Source of the DNA: Polaromonas sp. YR568
GTDB taxonomy: Bacteria > Pseudomonadota > Gammaproteobacteria > Burkholderiales > Burkholderiaceae
Assembly (NCBI GenBank): GCA_945871335.1
Contig: CAMBWM010000071.1
Span: 1 to 10,122, forward strand
DNA length: 10,122 bases
Reading direction: 5' to 3'
The position numbers and the translations under genes are program-made. The first letter of the stretch is position 1. Each line of letters begins with the position of its first letter. Positions 1-6,570 of this stretch are shown here, one piece after another. Under the pieces are notes generated by a model. That model was not told the DNA's origin. It made no database searches and saw only the letters and a list, made by a program, of their open reading frames with translations.

Positions 1-238
1 GTTTTTGCTCTTCAAAAAACCAGATCGACATGAAGGCCGAAAAATCGCTGTCATCGCGGTTGTCGCGCAAAAACATCTCGGTGGCCGGCAAGGCGGCCCA
101 CTCGGTGATGGCGTTCATCTTGATGGTTTGCGCCTGCTCTTCGGAGAGCTTGGACGCGTCAAAGCTGGACCAAGGGATATCCTTGTCCATGTCCCAGCGG
201 ACGGCTTCAAGTTGTTTAAACAATTCCGGGTAAAGCAT
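1..238 (-). CDS. Ferritin-like di-iron domain protein (5' part, runs off the left edge)
   Basis: An uninterrupted minus-strand frame starts at ATG 238-236 and runs off the window, giving 79 complete codons. A GAGGA Shine-Dalgarno sequence (249-245 on the minus strand) sits about 6 bases before the ATG and supports this start. The protein begins MLYPELFKQLEAVRWDMDKD. It carries a helix with candidate metal-ligand glutamates (ITEWAALPATE, residues 44-54). It then has WFFEEQK at residues 73-79, and the next codon starts with C, so an EEQKH motif (ExxH) is likely. This E...ExxH pattern is typical of ferritin-like or acyl-ACP-desaturase-like four-helix di-iron proteins. The exact substrate is unknown, because the second metal-binding helix pair lies outside the window. 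The gene is divergent from the glutathione peroxidase gene. Sure about the frame, fairly sure about the fold, not about the function. Confidence 0.8.
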   Translation of the reverse strand, partial: MLYPELFKQLEAVRWDMDKDIPWSSFDASKLSEEQAQTIKMNAITEWAALPATEMFLRDNRDDSDFSAFMSIWFFEEQK

Positions 239-434
239 CTGATTTCCTCATGCAGCGAGTGAAGGCTTGCCCATTTTAAGCTTCCAAGACAGCAACTGTT
301 ACCAGGCCGGGGCATGCCCGTTACGGCTTGACGGCCTTTAGAAGCCCATTTCCCCTGGGATCCTACCAAAGCGCTTTATAGTGAGCTAAATGTGTCTTTT
401 AATGCTGCTCCGCGGCGTCAACCTGAGTGTCAAT
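239..434. other. Divergent intergenic region between ferritin-like gene and glutathione peroxidase gene
   Basis: This non-coding spacer must hold the promoters of two divergent genes. On the plus strand I see a TATAGT box at 377-382, a fair sigma-70 -10 element, with no convincing -35 at 16-18 bases. A GGATCCTACC block at 358-367 lies just upstream. A small perfect palindrome, GGGCATGCCC, lies at 309-318. I see no RNA gene or terminator here. Confidence 0.45.
358..382 (+). promoter_or_regulatory. Candidate promoter of the glutathione peroxidase gene
   Basis: TATAGT (377-382) matches the sigma-70 -10 consensus at five of six positions. Its predicted transcription start falls at about 389-390, leaving either a 45-base leader to the ATG at 435 or an almost leaderless transcript from the ATG at 390. 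The upstream GGATCC at 358-363 resembles the TGATCC -35 element of RpoE/ChrR-type (ECF11) promoters. The eight bases ATCCTACC at 360-367 recur in the gap before the lipid operon (1053-1060). The CGTA-type -10 expected for an ECF11 promoter is absent, so the sigma factor is uncertain. Confidence 0.3.
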
Positions 435-1037
435 ATGCTGCCCAATGATTTTTTTATCCGCCGCTTCAATATCCTTCCCATTTTGTTAAGCGCCCTGCTT
501 GCAATGACTTTGGCCGGCAAGGCCAGCGCGCAAAGCAGCCCTCAGTCCCCGGTCGCCTGCCCGGCCATGCTCCAGCACACTTTTTTACGCTTGCAAGATG
601 AAAAGCCGCAGGAACTCTGCCAGTACGCCGGCAAGGTGCTGATTGTGGTCAACACGGCCAGTTTTTGCGGTTTCACGCCCCAGTACGAAGGATTGGAGGC
701 CTTGTCCGTTAAATACAAAGACCGCGGGCTGGTTGTTTTGGGCTTCCCTTCGAATGATTTTTCCCAAGAAAAGGGGAGCAACAAGGAAATTGCCGACTTT
801 TGCGAGAACACCTTCAACGTGAAATTCCCCATGTTCGTCAAGTCCAGAGTCTCCGGTAGCGGTGCCAACCCGCTGTTCAAACAATTGGCCACGGCCAGCA
901 GCACACCGGCACGCTGGAATTTCTACAAGTACATCGTCAGCCGTGATGGCAGCAAGGTCAGCGGTTTCAACTCGACGGTAGATCCTAAGGACGCCCGCTT
1001 CGTCAGAGCTCTAGAAAGCATGCTTGCAGCGAAATAA
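435..1037 (+). CDS. Exported glutathione peroxidase-family protein (Cys type)
   Basis: This 200-residue protein belongs to the glutathione/thioredoxin peroxidase family, which reduces hydroperoxides including lipid peroxides. The catalytic set is visible: peroxidatic Cys78 in NTASFCGFT, Gln111 in SQEKGS, and Trp161-Asn162 in RWNFYKY. The active residue is Cys, not selenocysteine. Cys123 (ADFCENTF) is at the place of the resolving Cys in thioredoxin-dependent members, so thioredoxin is the more likely reductant. The N-terminus is a Sec-type signal peptide: FFIRR, then a hydrophobic run (about 13-27), then GKASA with likely cleavage near residue 32, so it should act in the periplasm. I chose ATG 435 because it gives a compact signal peptide. 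ATG 390 in the same frame adds 15 residues and cannot be excluded. It lies upstream of, and in the same direction as, a lipid-modification operon, with no clear terminator between. Confidence 0.9.
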   Translation: MLPNDFFIRRFNILPILLSALLAMTLAGKASAQSSPQSPVACPAMLQHTFLRLQDEKPQELCQYAGKVLIVVNTASFCGFTPQYEGLEALSVKYKDRGLVVLGFPSNDFSQEKGSNKEIADFCENTFNVKFPMFVKSRVSGSGANPLFKQLATASSTPARWNFYKYIVSRDGSKVSGFNSTVDPKDARFVRALESMLAAK

Positions 1038-1148
1038 AACTGATCAGTCATAATCCTACCGAGTGGTACTTAGCGCGTACCTCGCTCACGCCCGCCAGGC
1101 TCAAACTTGCATTTCCAACTTTTCAATCAGCCCCGGAGCCGGACAGAC
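1038..1148 (+). promoter_or_regulatory. Control region of the lipid-modification operon, with palindromes
   Basis: This is the only sizeable non-coding gap before the eight-gene operon. It holds a 10-base perfect palindrome, ACTGATCAGT (1039-1048), right after the peroxidase stop. It also holds a hyphenated dyad, GGTAC-N7-GTACC (1065-1081), and the block TAATCCTACC (1051-1060). TAATCC (1051-1056) with CGTA at 1076-1079, or TGATCA (1041-1046) with GGTA at 1065-1068, each resemble the TGATCC / CGTA layout of RpoE-ChrR (ECF11) promoters with an 18-19 base spacer. Neither is a perfect match. No U-tract terminator follows the peroxidase gene, so read-through from it is also possible. Confidence 0.35.
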
Positions 1149-2537
1149 ATGACGCTTGCCAGTCATCAAGCCCCTTGCGCCAACAGGCTGCGGATCGCCA
1201 TCGTCGGCTCCGGCATTTCCGGGCTGGCGGCAGCGCACCGGCTGGCCGGCTCAGCCGACGTCACATTGTTTGAGGCCGACGACTACTTTGGCGGCCATAC
1301 CCACACCGTGGATGTCAGCTTGCCCGGCGCTGCCGGCACGGTGACCCACGGCGTAGACACCGGTTTTTTGGTCTTCAACGAGCGCACCTACCCCAATCTG
1401 ATTCAGCTGTTCAATGAACTCGGCGTTGCCACCGCCAAGTCTGAGATGTCGTTTTCCGTCAAGGTACCTGCCACCGGCCGCAAGCCAGCGATGGAGTGGA
1501 GCGGCTCCAGCCTGAACAGCGTGTTCGCTCAGCGGGGTAATTTGCTGAACTGGCGCTTTTGGCGCATGTTGCGTGACATCCTGCGCTTTAACCGGCGTAC
1601 ATCGGCGCTGGCCAAATCCGGCGAAGAAGCGGCCATGCTGCAACCCTTGTCTGAATTTTTGTTGCAGGAAAAATTTTCCGACGAGTTTCGCGACTGGTAT
1701 TTTTTGCCCATGATGGGCTGTATCTGGTCTTGCCCGACCGATCAGATGCTGCAGTTTCCCGTGGCCACCATGATCCGCTTTTGCCACAACCACGGCCTGA
1801 TCCAGGTGGCCAATCGGCCGCAGTGGTGGACCGTGACCGGTGGGGCGCGCCACTATGTCGACAAAATCATTGCCGGCATCGCAGACAAGCGCCTGGCCAC
1901 GCCTGTGCAAACCATCGAGCGACATGCGGGCGGCGTTCGTATCACCAGCGGTGCAGGCGCTGCACGACAGACAGAAGACTTCGACAAAGTGATTTTGGCC
2001 ACCCACAGCGACCAGGCGCTGGCCCTGCTGGCCCAGCCCAGCGCAACTGAACGGGCGCTGCTGAGCGCAGTTGCCTACCAATCCAACCGCGCTGTGCTGC
2101 ACACCGACACCTCGGTGCTGCCAACGCGCCCGCTGGCCTGGGCCGCCTGGAACTACGAGCGCGCAAGCGACAGCCATCGCGAGTCCACGCAGGTCTGTCT
2201 GCATTACCTGCTGAATTTGTTACAACCGCTGCCCTTCAAACAGCCGGTGGTGGTTTCCTTGAATCCGGTCACACCCATTGCCCCGGACCAAATACTGGGC
2301 AGCTTTGATTACGCACACCCCGTGTTTGACGGCGCCGCCATCCGCGCCCAAAAAGACCTGCCCGGCTTGCAAGGCCAGCAACACACTTATTTTTCCGGCG
2401 CCTGGACGGGCTACGGATTTCACGAAGACGGTCTGAAGTCCGGCCTGCTGGTGGCTGAACTCATTTTGGACCTCAGTGAACCCACTTTTGTGGCACCGCC
2501 CCCCTTGCTGGACAACACCGATTGGCGCAAGGCATGA
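1149..2537 (+). CDS. FAD-dependent amine-oxidase-like oxidoreductase (COG2907 type)
   Basis: A 462-residue flavoprotein. The Rossmann dinucleotide motif is at residues 16-30 (IAIVGSGISGLAAAH), with the ribose-binding Glu42 in LFEADDYFGG. The C-terminal FAD-contact motif GAWTGYGFHEDGLKSG is at 417-432. Other family blocks are YFLPMMGCIWSCP (184-196) and WWTVTGGARHYV (226-237). It is cytosolic or membrane-peripheral, with no signal peptide. I place the start at ATG 1149, just ahead of the GSGISG fold, with GGAG at 1134-1137 upstream; an upstream in-frame ATG at 1107 would add 14 unconserved residues. In other proteobacteria this family sits beside DUF1365 and CFAS-like genes, in loci tied to desaturation and oxidation of phospholipid acyl chains (furan fatty acid pathway). 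Desaturation of a methylated acyl chain is a plausible role but is inference. It ends in an ATGA overlap with the next gene. Confidence 0.92.
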   Translation: MTLASHQAPCANRLRIAIVGSGISGLAAAHRLAGSADVTLFEADDYFGGHTHTVDVSLPGAAGTVTHGVDTGFLVFNERTYPNLIQLFNELGVATAKSEMSFSVKVPATGRKPAMEWSGSSLNSVFAQRGNLLNWRFWRMLRDILRFNRRTSALAKSGEEAAMLQPLSEFLLQEKFSDEFRDWYFLPMMGCIWSCPTDQMLQFPVATMIRFCHNHGLIQVANRPQWWTVTGGARHYVDKIIAGIADKRLATPVQTIERHAGGVRITSGAGAARQTEDFDKVILATHSDQALALLAQPSATERALLSAVAYQSNRAVLHTDTSVLPTRPLAWAAWNYERASDSHRESTQVCLHYLLNLLQPLPFKQPVVVSLNPVTPIAPDQILGSFDYAHPVFDGAAIRAQKDLPGLQGQQHTYFSGAWTGYGFHEDGLKSGLLVAELILDLSEPTFVAPPPLLDNTDWRKA

Positions 2538-3316
2538 ACGCACAAAGCACGCCAGCCGCCGCAGCCCAGGCCCTGATCGGCTTTGGGGAAGTGCGGCACA
2601 CGCGGCTAAAGCCTGCGCGCCACGCTTTCAGTTACCCGACTTATTTTTTAATGCTGCCTCTGCGTGCCATGCAAACAGGCGGCAGCACTGCGCTGGCACG
2701 CAACCGCCGTGGGCTCTTGACCTTTCATGACAGCGACCACGGTGACGGCGGCAGCGATTGCCTGGCTTGGCTCGACGCGCTCTTGCTGGCCCAGGGTATT
2801 GCCGATGCGCAAGGCGAAGTCTGGCTGCACACCTACCCGCGCGTGTTGGGTTTCACTTTCAAGCCAGTGAGCTTCTGGTATTGCCACCGAACGGACGGCA
2901 GCTTGCGGGCCATTGTGGTCGAGGTCAACAACACCTTTGGTGAGCGTCACTGCTACTTGCTTGATGCGCCGTGCTATGGCCAGGAGTTGCGCGCCGACAA
3001 GGTGTTTCACGTCTCGCCCTTTTGCCGCATTGAGGGCAGTTACCGCTTTCGCTTCATGCGTGCCCGCCGAAACAACATTGAAAAAACCGTGGCCCGCATC
3101 GACCATGACGACGCCACCGGACCACTGCTGCAAACCAGCGTAGCCGGCACCCTGCAAACCATCAACGCGGCCAGCCTGCGCAAAGCCTTCTGGGGCTATC
3201 CGGCCATGACCTTCGGTGTGCTGGCCCGCATCCATTGGCAAGCCTTCAAGCTCTGGCGAAAGCGTGTGCCTTTCATCTCCAAACCCCAGCCTCCTACTCT
3301 TTTTGTGACCCGATGA
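2534..3316 (+). CDS. DUF1365 family protein
   Basis: A 260-residue protein of the DUF1365 family, whose biochemical function I do not know. Recognisable blocks are the N-terminal VRHTRLKPARHAFSY (20-34), DSDHGDG (66-72), the PRVLGFTFKPVSFWYCH core (102-118), the VVEVNNTFGERHCYLL block (128-143) and KVFHVSPF (156-163). These conserved His, Asp and aromatic residues look like an enzyme or lipid-binding active site, but that is inference. There is no signal peptide. Its start ATG (2534-2536) overlaps the stop of the FAD gene (ATGA), and its own stop overlaps the next ATG the same way, so translation of the three genes is probably coupled. The family nearly always travels with the COG2907 flavoprotein and a CFAS-like methyltransferase, which points to one pathway. 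A TTG at 2522 is an unlikely alternative start. Confidence 0.9.
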   Translation: MNAQSTPAAAAQALIGFGEVRHTRLKPARHAFSYPTYFLMLPLRAMQTGGSTALARNRRGLLTFHDSDHGDGGSDCLAWLDALLLAQGIADAQGEVWLHTYPRVLGFTFKPVSFWYCHRTDGSLRAIVVEVNNTFGERHCYLLDAPCYGQELRADKVFHVSPFCRIEGSYRFRFMRARRNNIEKTVARIDHDDATGPLLQTSVAGTLQTINAASLRKAFWGYPAMTFGVLARIHWQAFKLWRKRVPFISKPQPPTLFVTR

Positions 3317-4626
3317 ACTCAACGCCCTCATCCGCCGACTCCGACAACTGCGCCGCATCACCCGGTCAGGCCGGCAAGACCCAGCCGCTGCCCGCCGACG
3401 CACCCGCCGCTGCGCGCAGCGCCATGAAACTGTTGTCCCGCCTGAAGCACGGCACGCTCACGCTGCAACTGCCCGGCGGTGGCATGCAGCGCTTTGGCTC
3501 GGGCGGTGCGCCCATGGCCAGCTTGTACCTGCACAACTGGAAGGTGTGCGGTGCCGCCTTGCGCTCTGGCGACATCGGCTTTGCCGAAAGTTACATTGCA
3601 GGTGACTGGAGCACGCCGCATCTGACCGACCTGCTGCGCCTGTTGCTCGTCAATCGCAAAGAAGTCGAAGACGTGATCTACGGCACGTGGCTGGGAAGAC
3701 TGGCCTACCGGCTCAAGCATTTACTCAACCGCAACACCAAAGCCAACAGCCAGAAAAACATTCACGCACATTACGACCTGGGTAACGCCTTCTACGAGCT
3801 CTGGCTGGACGGCAGCATGAATTATTCGTCGGCCATGTTTGAATCGCCCGACACCTCCCTGCAAGAAGCGCAAAACGCCAAGGTACGGCGCGCGCTGCGC
3901 ATGGTGCAGCTCAAGCCTGGTGATCGCGTGCTTGAGATCGGCTGCGGCTGGGGCGCCCTGGCCGAAATGGCCACCACCGAGTTCGGCGCCTCGCTGGTTG
4001 GCGTGACGCTGAGCACGGAGCAATTGCAATGGGCCCAGGCCCGCTTGACACGCCTGGGTGTACCGGCGGTCTCTGAGAAGCCACAAGCCAAGGTGACGCA
4101 CGATTTGCGCTTACAGGATTACCGCGACATCGGCGTTAACAACGCTGCAGATCAGTCTTTTGACGCCATCTGCTCGATCGAAATGATCGAAGCCGTAGGC
4201 CGCGAATACTGGCCGACTTACTTCAATACCATTGCCCGCTTGCTCAAGCCGGGCGGCCACGCCTGTATTCAGAGTATCGTGATTGATGACAATTTTTACG
4301 AGCGGTACATCGACTCAACCGACTTCATACAGCAGTACATATTTCCCGGTGGTTGCCTGCCCTCGCCCATGGTTTTCCGGGCCCATGCCCGCGCCGCCGG
4401 CGTGGAAGTGGTTGATGAGCTGGCTTTCGGCCAGGATTACGCGCAAACGCTGCGGCTGTGGCGGGACGCCTTCCTGGCCCAAGCGCCACAAGTTCTCAAG
4501 CTCGGCTTTGACACCCGCTTCATGCGCATCTGGGAGTTTTATCTCGCTTACTGCGAAGCAGCTTTTGCCGAAGCCAGCACTGACGTTGTGCAATTCACCT
4601 TGCGCAAGCCGGTGCAGACAGCCTGA
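3313..4626 (+). CDS. SAM-dependent cyclopropane-fatty-acid-synthase family methyltransferase
   Basis: A 437-residue protein of the CFAS/mycolic acid methyltransferase family, which transfers a methyl(ene) group from S-adenosylmethionine to a double bond in phospholipid acyl chains at the inner membrane. The family entry block HYDLGNAFYELWLDGSMNYS is at 153-172, the SAM motif VLEIGCGWG at 206-214, SIEMIEAVG at 288-296, and the DFIQQYIFPGG block at 337-347. Mapped by motif onto E. coli CFAS, Glu239 is kept (E293) and the late Tyr is kept (Y376), but Cys139 becomes Ser173 (YSSAMF) and His266 becomes Gln320 (CIQSIVIDD). This suggests a product other than a simple cyclopropane, such as a methylated unsaturated chain as made by UfaM-type enzymes. 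The first 35 residues are low-complexity and Ala/Pro-rich. ATG 3313 overlaps the DUF1365 stop (ATGA). Confidence 0.93.
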   Translation: MNSTPSSADSDNCAASPGQAGKTQPLPADAPAAARSAMKLLSRLKHGTLTLQLPGGGMQRFGSGGAPMASLYLHNWKVCGAALRSGDIGFAESYIAGDWSTPHLTDLLRLLLVNRKEVEDVIYGTWLGRLAYRLKHLLNRNTKANSQKNIHAHYDLGNAFYELWLDGSMNYSSAMFESPDTSLQEAQNAKVRRALRMVQLKPGDRVLEIGCGWGALAEMATTEFGASLVGVTLSTEQLQWAQARLTRLGVPAVSEKPQAKVTHDLRLQDYRDIGVNNAADQSFDAICSIEMIEAVGREYWPTYFNTIARLLKPGGHACIQSIVIDDNFYERYIDSTDFIQQYIFPGGCLPSPMVFRAHARAAGVEVVDELAFGQDYAQTLRLWRDAFLAQAPQVLKLGFDTRFMRIWEFYLAYCEAAFAEASTDVVQFTLRKPVQTA

Positions 4627-4628
4627 CC

Positions 4629-5228
4629 ATGGGAGGGCGCCACTGGCTGATGGCAACGCTCTGCGCAATCGCGCTGCAGATGAGCTGGCACGCCCCGAGT
4701 CTGGCCAGTTTGTTGCCAAAGGCATTGGCCGGCCAAGCCGATAAGGCGCCGCCGGCTGAGCTCCAGGATGTGCTGCCGCTCGCCAAACTGATCGGCCAGG
4801 CCCGTTTGAGCGTCTGGGGTTTTAAAATTTACGACGCACGCCTGTGGAGCCAGCCCGGCTTAAATACCCGCAACTTTGCCAGCCATCCGATGGCCTTGGA
4901 ACTGGCCTACTTACGCGACTTCACGGCAGCCGACATCGTTGAGCGCTCAATCAAGGAGATGCGCCGCAATGCCAGCGTGTCGGCCGCGCAGGCTCAGCAA
5001 TGGACAGTCGACATGCTGCGTGTGTTTCCTCATGTGAAGGCCGGCGATCGTGTCTTGTGCCTGCACCGGCCGGGCATCAGCGCCAGCTTTTGGCTCAACG
5101 GCCGGCCTGTTGGCGAGATTGTTGACCCTGAATTTGCGCGCTTGTTTTTTGGCATCTGGCTGTCGCCCCAGACGTCCGAGCCGGCCATGCGCTTGGCTTT
5201 GCTGGGGAGCGCTGCGCGTGAGCCTTGA
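4629..5228 (+). CDS. Exported chalcone-isomerase-like protein
   Basis: A 199-residue protein with an N-terminal signal peptide (hydrophobic stretch about residues 6-26, probable cleavage after SLA) and a bacterial chalcone-isomerase-like (CHI-fold) domain. The diagnostic block is GQARLSVWGFKIYDARLW (56-73), followed by ALELAYLRDFTAADIVERS (88-106) and the LNGRPVGEIVDPEFARLFFGIWL region near the C-terminus. Bacteria with this fold rarely make flavonoids. Plant CHI-fold relatives include fatty-acid-binding proteins, so periplasmic binding or isomerisation of a lipid product is a reasonable inference here. The start at ATG 4629 is two bases after the methyltransferase stop. ATG 4650 is an alternative, with GGGAGGG (4631-4637) upstream at slightly long spacing. 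The 3' end overlaps the transporter gene by 11 bases. Confidence 0.85.
   Translation: MGGRHWLMATLCAIALQMSWHAPSLASLLPKALAGQADKAPPAELQDVLPLAKLIGQARLSVWGFKIYDARLWSQPGLNTRNFASHPMALELAYLRDFTAADIVERSIKEMRRNASVSAAQAQQWTVDMLRVFPHVKAGDRVLCLHRPGISASFWLNGRPVGEIVDPEFARLFFGIWLSPQTSEPAMRLALLGSAAREP
5204..5209 (+). promoter_or_regulatory. Shine-Dalgarno sequence deciding the GTG start of the transporter gene
   Basis: GGGGAG lies 8 bases before GTG 5218, inside the end of the upstream gene. It favours GTG 5218 over any upstream ATG in the frame, since the longer frame back to 5050 would lie mostly inside the chalcone-isomerase-like gene and would not match the transporter family. Confidence 0.7.
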
Positions 5229-6570
5229 AGAGAAAACCCCCATTGAGGCAGCAGCACTGCAGAAAAGCGCTTTCGGTACGCGCAACGGTATGGCCTATGG
5301 CTTGATGGGTTTTCCACTGGCCTTTGCAGCCTTGCCGCTTTATGTGATTTTGCCCAACCATTACGCGCGCGCTTTTGGCGTGCCACTGGCCACGCTAGGG
5401 GTGGTGCTGCTGGGTGCACGCCTGTTTGACGCCTTCATCGACCCCGCGATCGGCAAGCTGGTCGATCGGCTGTTTACGCGCTCGACCAGCGCTGTTTTGG
5501 CTTTTGGTGCGCTCGCCGCGGTGGTGTTGGCTGCTGGCTTTGTATTGCTTTTTTTCCCTCCCGCACTGTCGCCCACTGCACTGGTTGCCTGGGCCAGCCT
5601 CATGCTGATGATCACCTATGCCGGCTACAGCGCGCTGACGGTGGCGCACCAGGCTTGGGGCGCGTTGCTGGGTGGCAGCGAAACGCAGCAAAGCCGCATC
5701 GTTGCCTGGCGAGAAGGGCTGGGGCTGCTGGGCGTGGTCACCGCTTCGGTGTTGCCGGCGCTGATGGGTTTGCCGTTGACTGCGGCCGTGTTTTGCGCCG
5801 CGCTGGCGTTGGCTTGGCTGGGCTGGCAACGCGCCGTTCGACCCGCGGCCGGGCCAGCAAAGGAGCTCGCGTTGGCGCACACCGCCGGCCACAGCACAGC
5901 GCCGGCTGCCGCCTCGGTTTGGCTGCCATGGCAACAAGCACAATTTCGCCGACTGATGACTGTGTTCATAGTCAATGGCATTGCCAGCGCCGTGCCGGCC
6001 ACACTGGTGTTGTTTTTCATTCAAGACCTGTTGCAAGCACCACCCGCTTTAGAGCCGCTGTTTTTGGGCAGCTATTTTTTATGCGCTGCACTGGCCATCC
6101 CGCTCTGGCTGAAAGCTGTCAAACGGCTCGGGCTGGCGCGCAGCTGGCTGGCCGGCATGGCGCTGTCCACCTTAGTGTTCATCTGGGCTGGTCAACTGGG
6201 CGCTGGCGATGTTGCGCTCTTTGCTTTCGTCTGCGCCTTGTCGGGTGCGGCACTGGGCGCTGACCTGGCGCTGCCCGGCGCGCTGCTGGCCGGCGTGATA
6301 CATGCCGGCCAGGCCCGCCATCCTGCGCTGGCGGCAGGTGGCTACTTTGGTTGGTGGAACTTTGCCACCAAGCTCAATCTGGCGCTGGCCGCCGGGCTGG
6401 CACTGCCCTTGTTGAGCCTCTTTGGCTACGCTCCGGGCGTGCGTGATGCCGGTGCGCTCCAAGCGCTGGCGATTGCTTATTGTTTGCTGCCTTGTCTGCT
6501 CAAAATGCTGGCTGCGGTTTGCTTGTATGTTTTGGTTATACGACCCGCTCGTGAAGAAAGTAGCACATGA
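5218..6570 (+). CDS. MFS transporter of the GPH (MelB-like) family
   Basis: A 450-residue, strongly hydrophobic protein with about 12 predicted transmembrane segments. The signature of glycoside-pentoside-hexuronide:cation symporters (MFS_2) is at residues 71-84, DAFIDPAIGKLVDR, with the typical acidic residues Asp71, Asp75 and Asp83. A second loop signature is YSALTVAHQAWGALL (137-151). The start is GTG 5218, chosen from the strong GGGGAG site and 11-base overlap with the previous gene. Sugar transport is not supported by the neighbours, which are all lipid-type genes. GPH-fold relatives in animals (Mfsd2a) move lysophospholipids, so transport of a lipid or fatty-acid derivative is an inference worth testing. 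The stop overlaps the ATG of the DUF3833 gene (ATGA). Confidence 0.9.
   Translation: MSLEEKTPIEAAALQKSAFGTRNGMAYGLMGFPLAFAALPLYVILPNHYARAFGVPLATLGVVLLGARLFDAFIDPAIGKLVDRLFTRSTSAVLAFGALAAVVLAAGFVLLFFPPALSPTALVAWASLMLMITYAGYSALTVAHQAWGALLGGSETQQSRIVAWREGLGLLGVVTASVLPALMGLPLTAAVFCAALALAWLGWQRAVRPAAGPAKELALAHTAGHSTAPAAASVWLPWQQAQFRRLMTVFIVNGIASAVPATLVLFFIQDLLQAPPALEPLFLGSYFLCAALAIPLWLKAVKRLGLARSWLAGMALSTLVFIWAGQLGAGDVALFAFVCALSGAALGADLALPGALLAGVIHAGQARHPALAAGGYFGWWNFATKLNLALAAGLALPLLSLFGYAPGVRDAGALQALAIAYCLLPCLLKMLAAVCLYVLVIRPAREESST

Noticed and set aside
5..262. Plus-strand open frames over the first 260 bases
   Set aside because: The minus strand encodes a convincing ferritin-like N-terminus with a good ribosome binding site; the plus frames match nothing known.
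1038..1148. Intrinsic terminator between the peroxidase gene and the operon
   Set aside because: The palindromes found are short and not followed by a T run.
1251..2204. Long minus-strand open frame (317 codons) opposite the FAD gene
   Set aside because: Low-complexity product with no recognisable domain, lying wholly opposite a clear flavoprotein gene; it is a GC-driven shadow frame.
5050..5217. ATG-initiated extension of the transporter frame
   Set aside because: It lies inside the chalcone-isomerase-like gene, encodes Arg/Cys-rich sequence unlike the family, and a strong ribosome binding site points to GTG 5218.
5655..6263. 202-codon plus-strand frame within the transporter gene
   Set aside because: It is a +1 frame shadow, rich in Arg, Gly and Ala and without domain signatures, while the transporter frame shows clear membrane segments.
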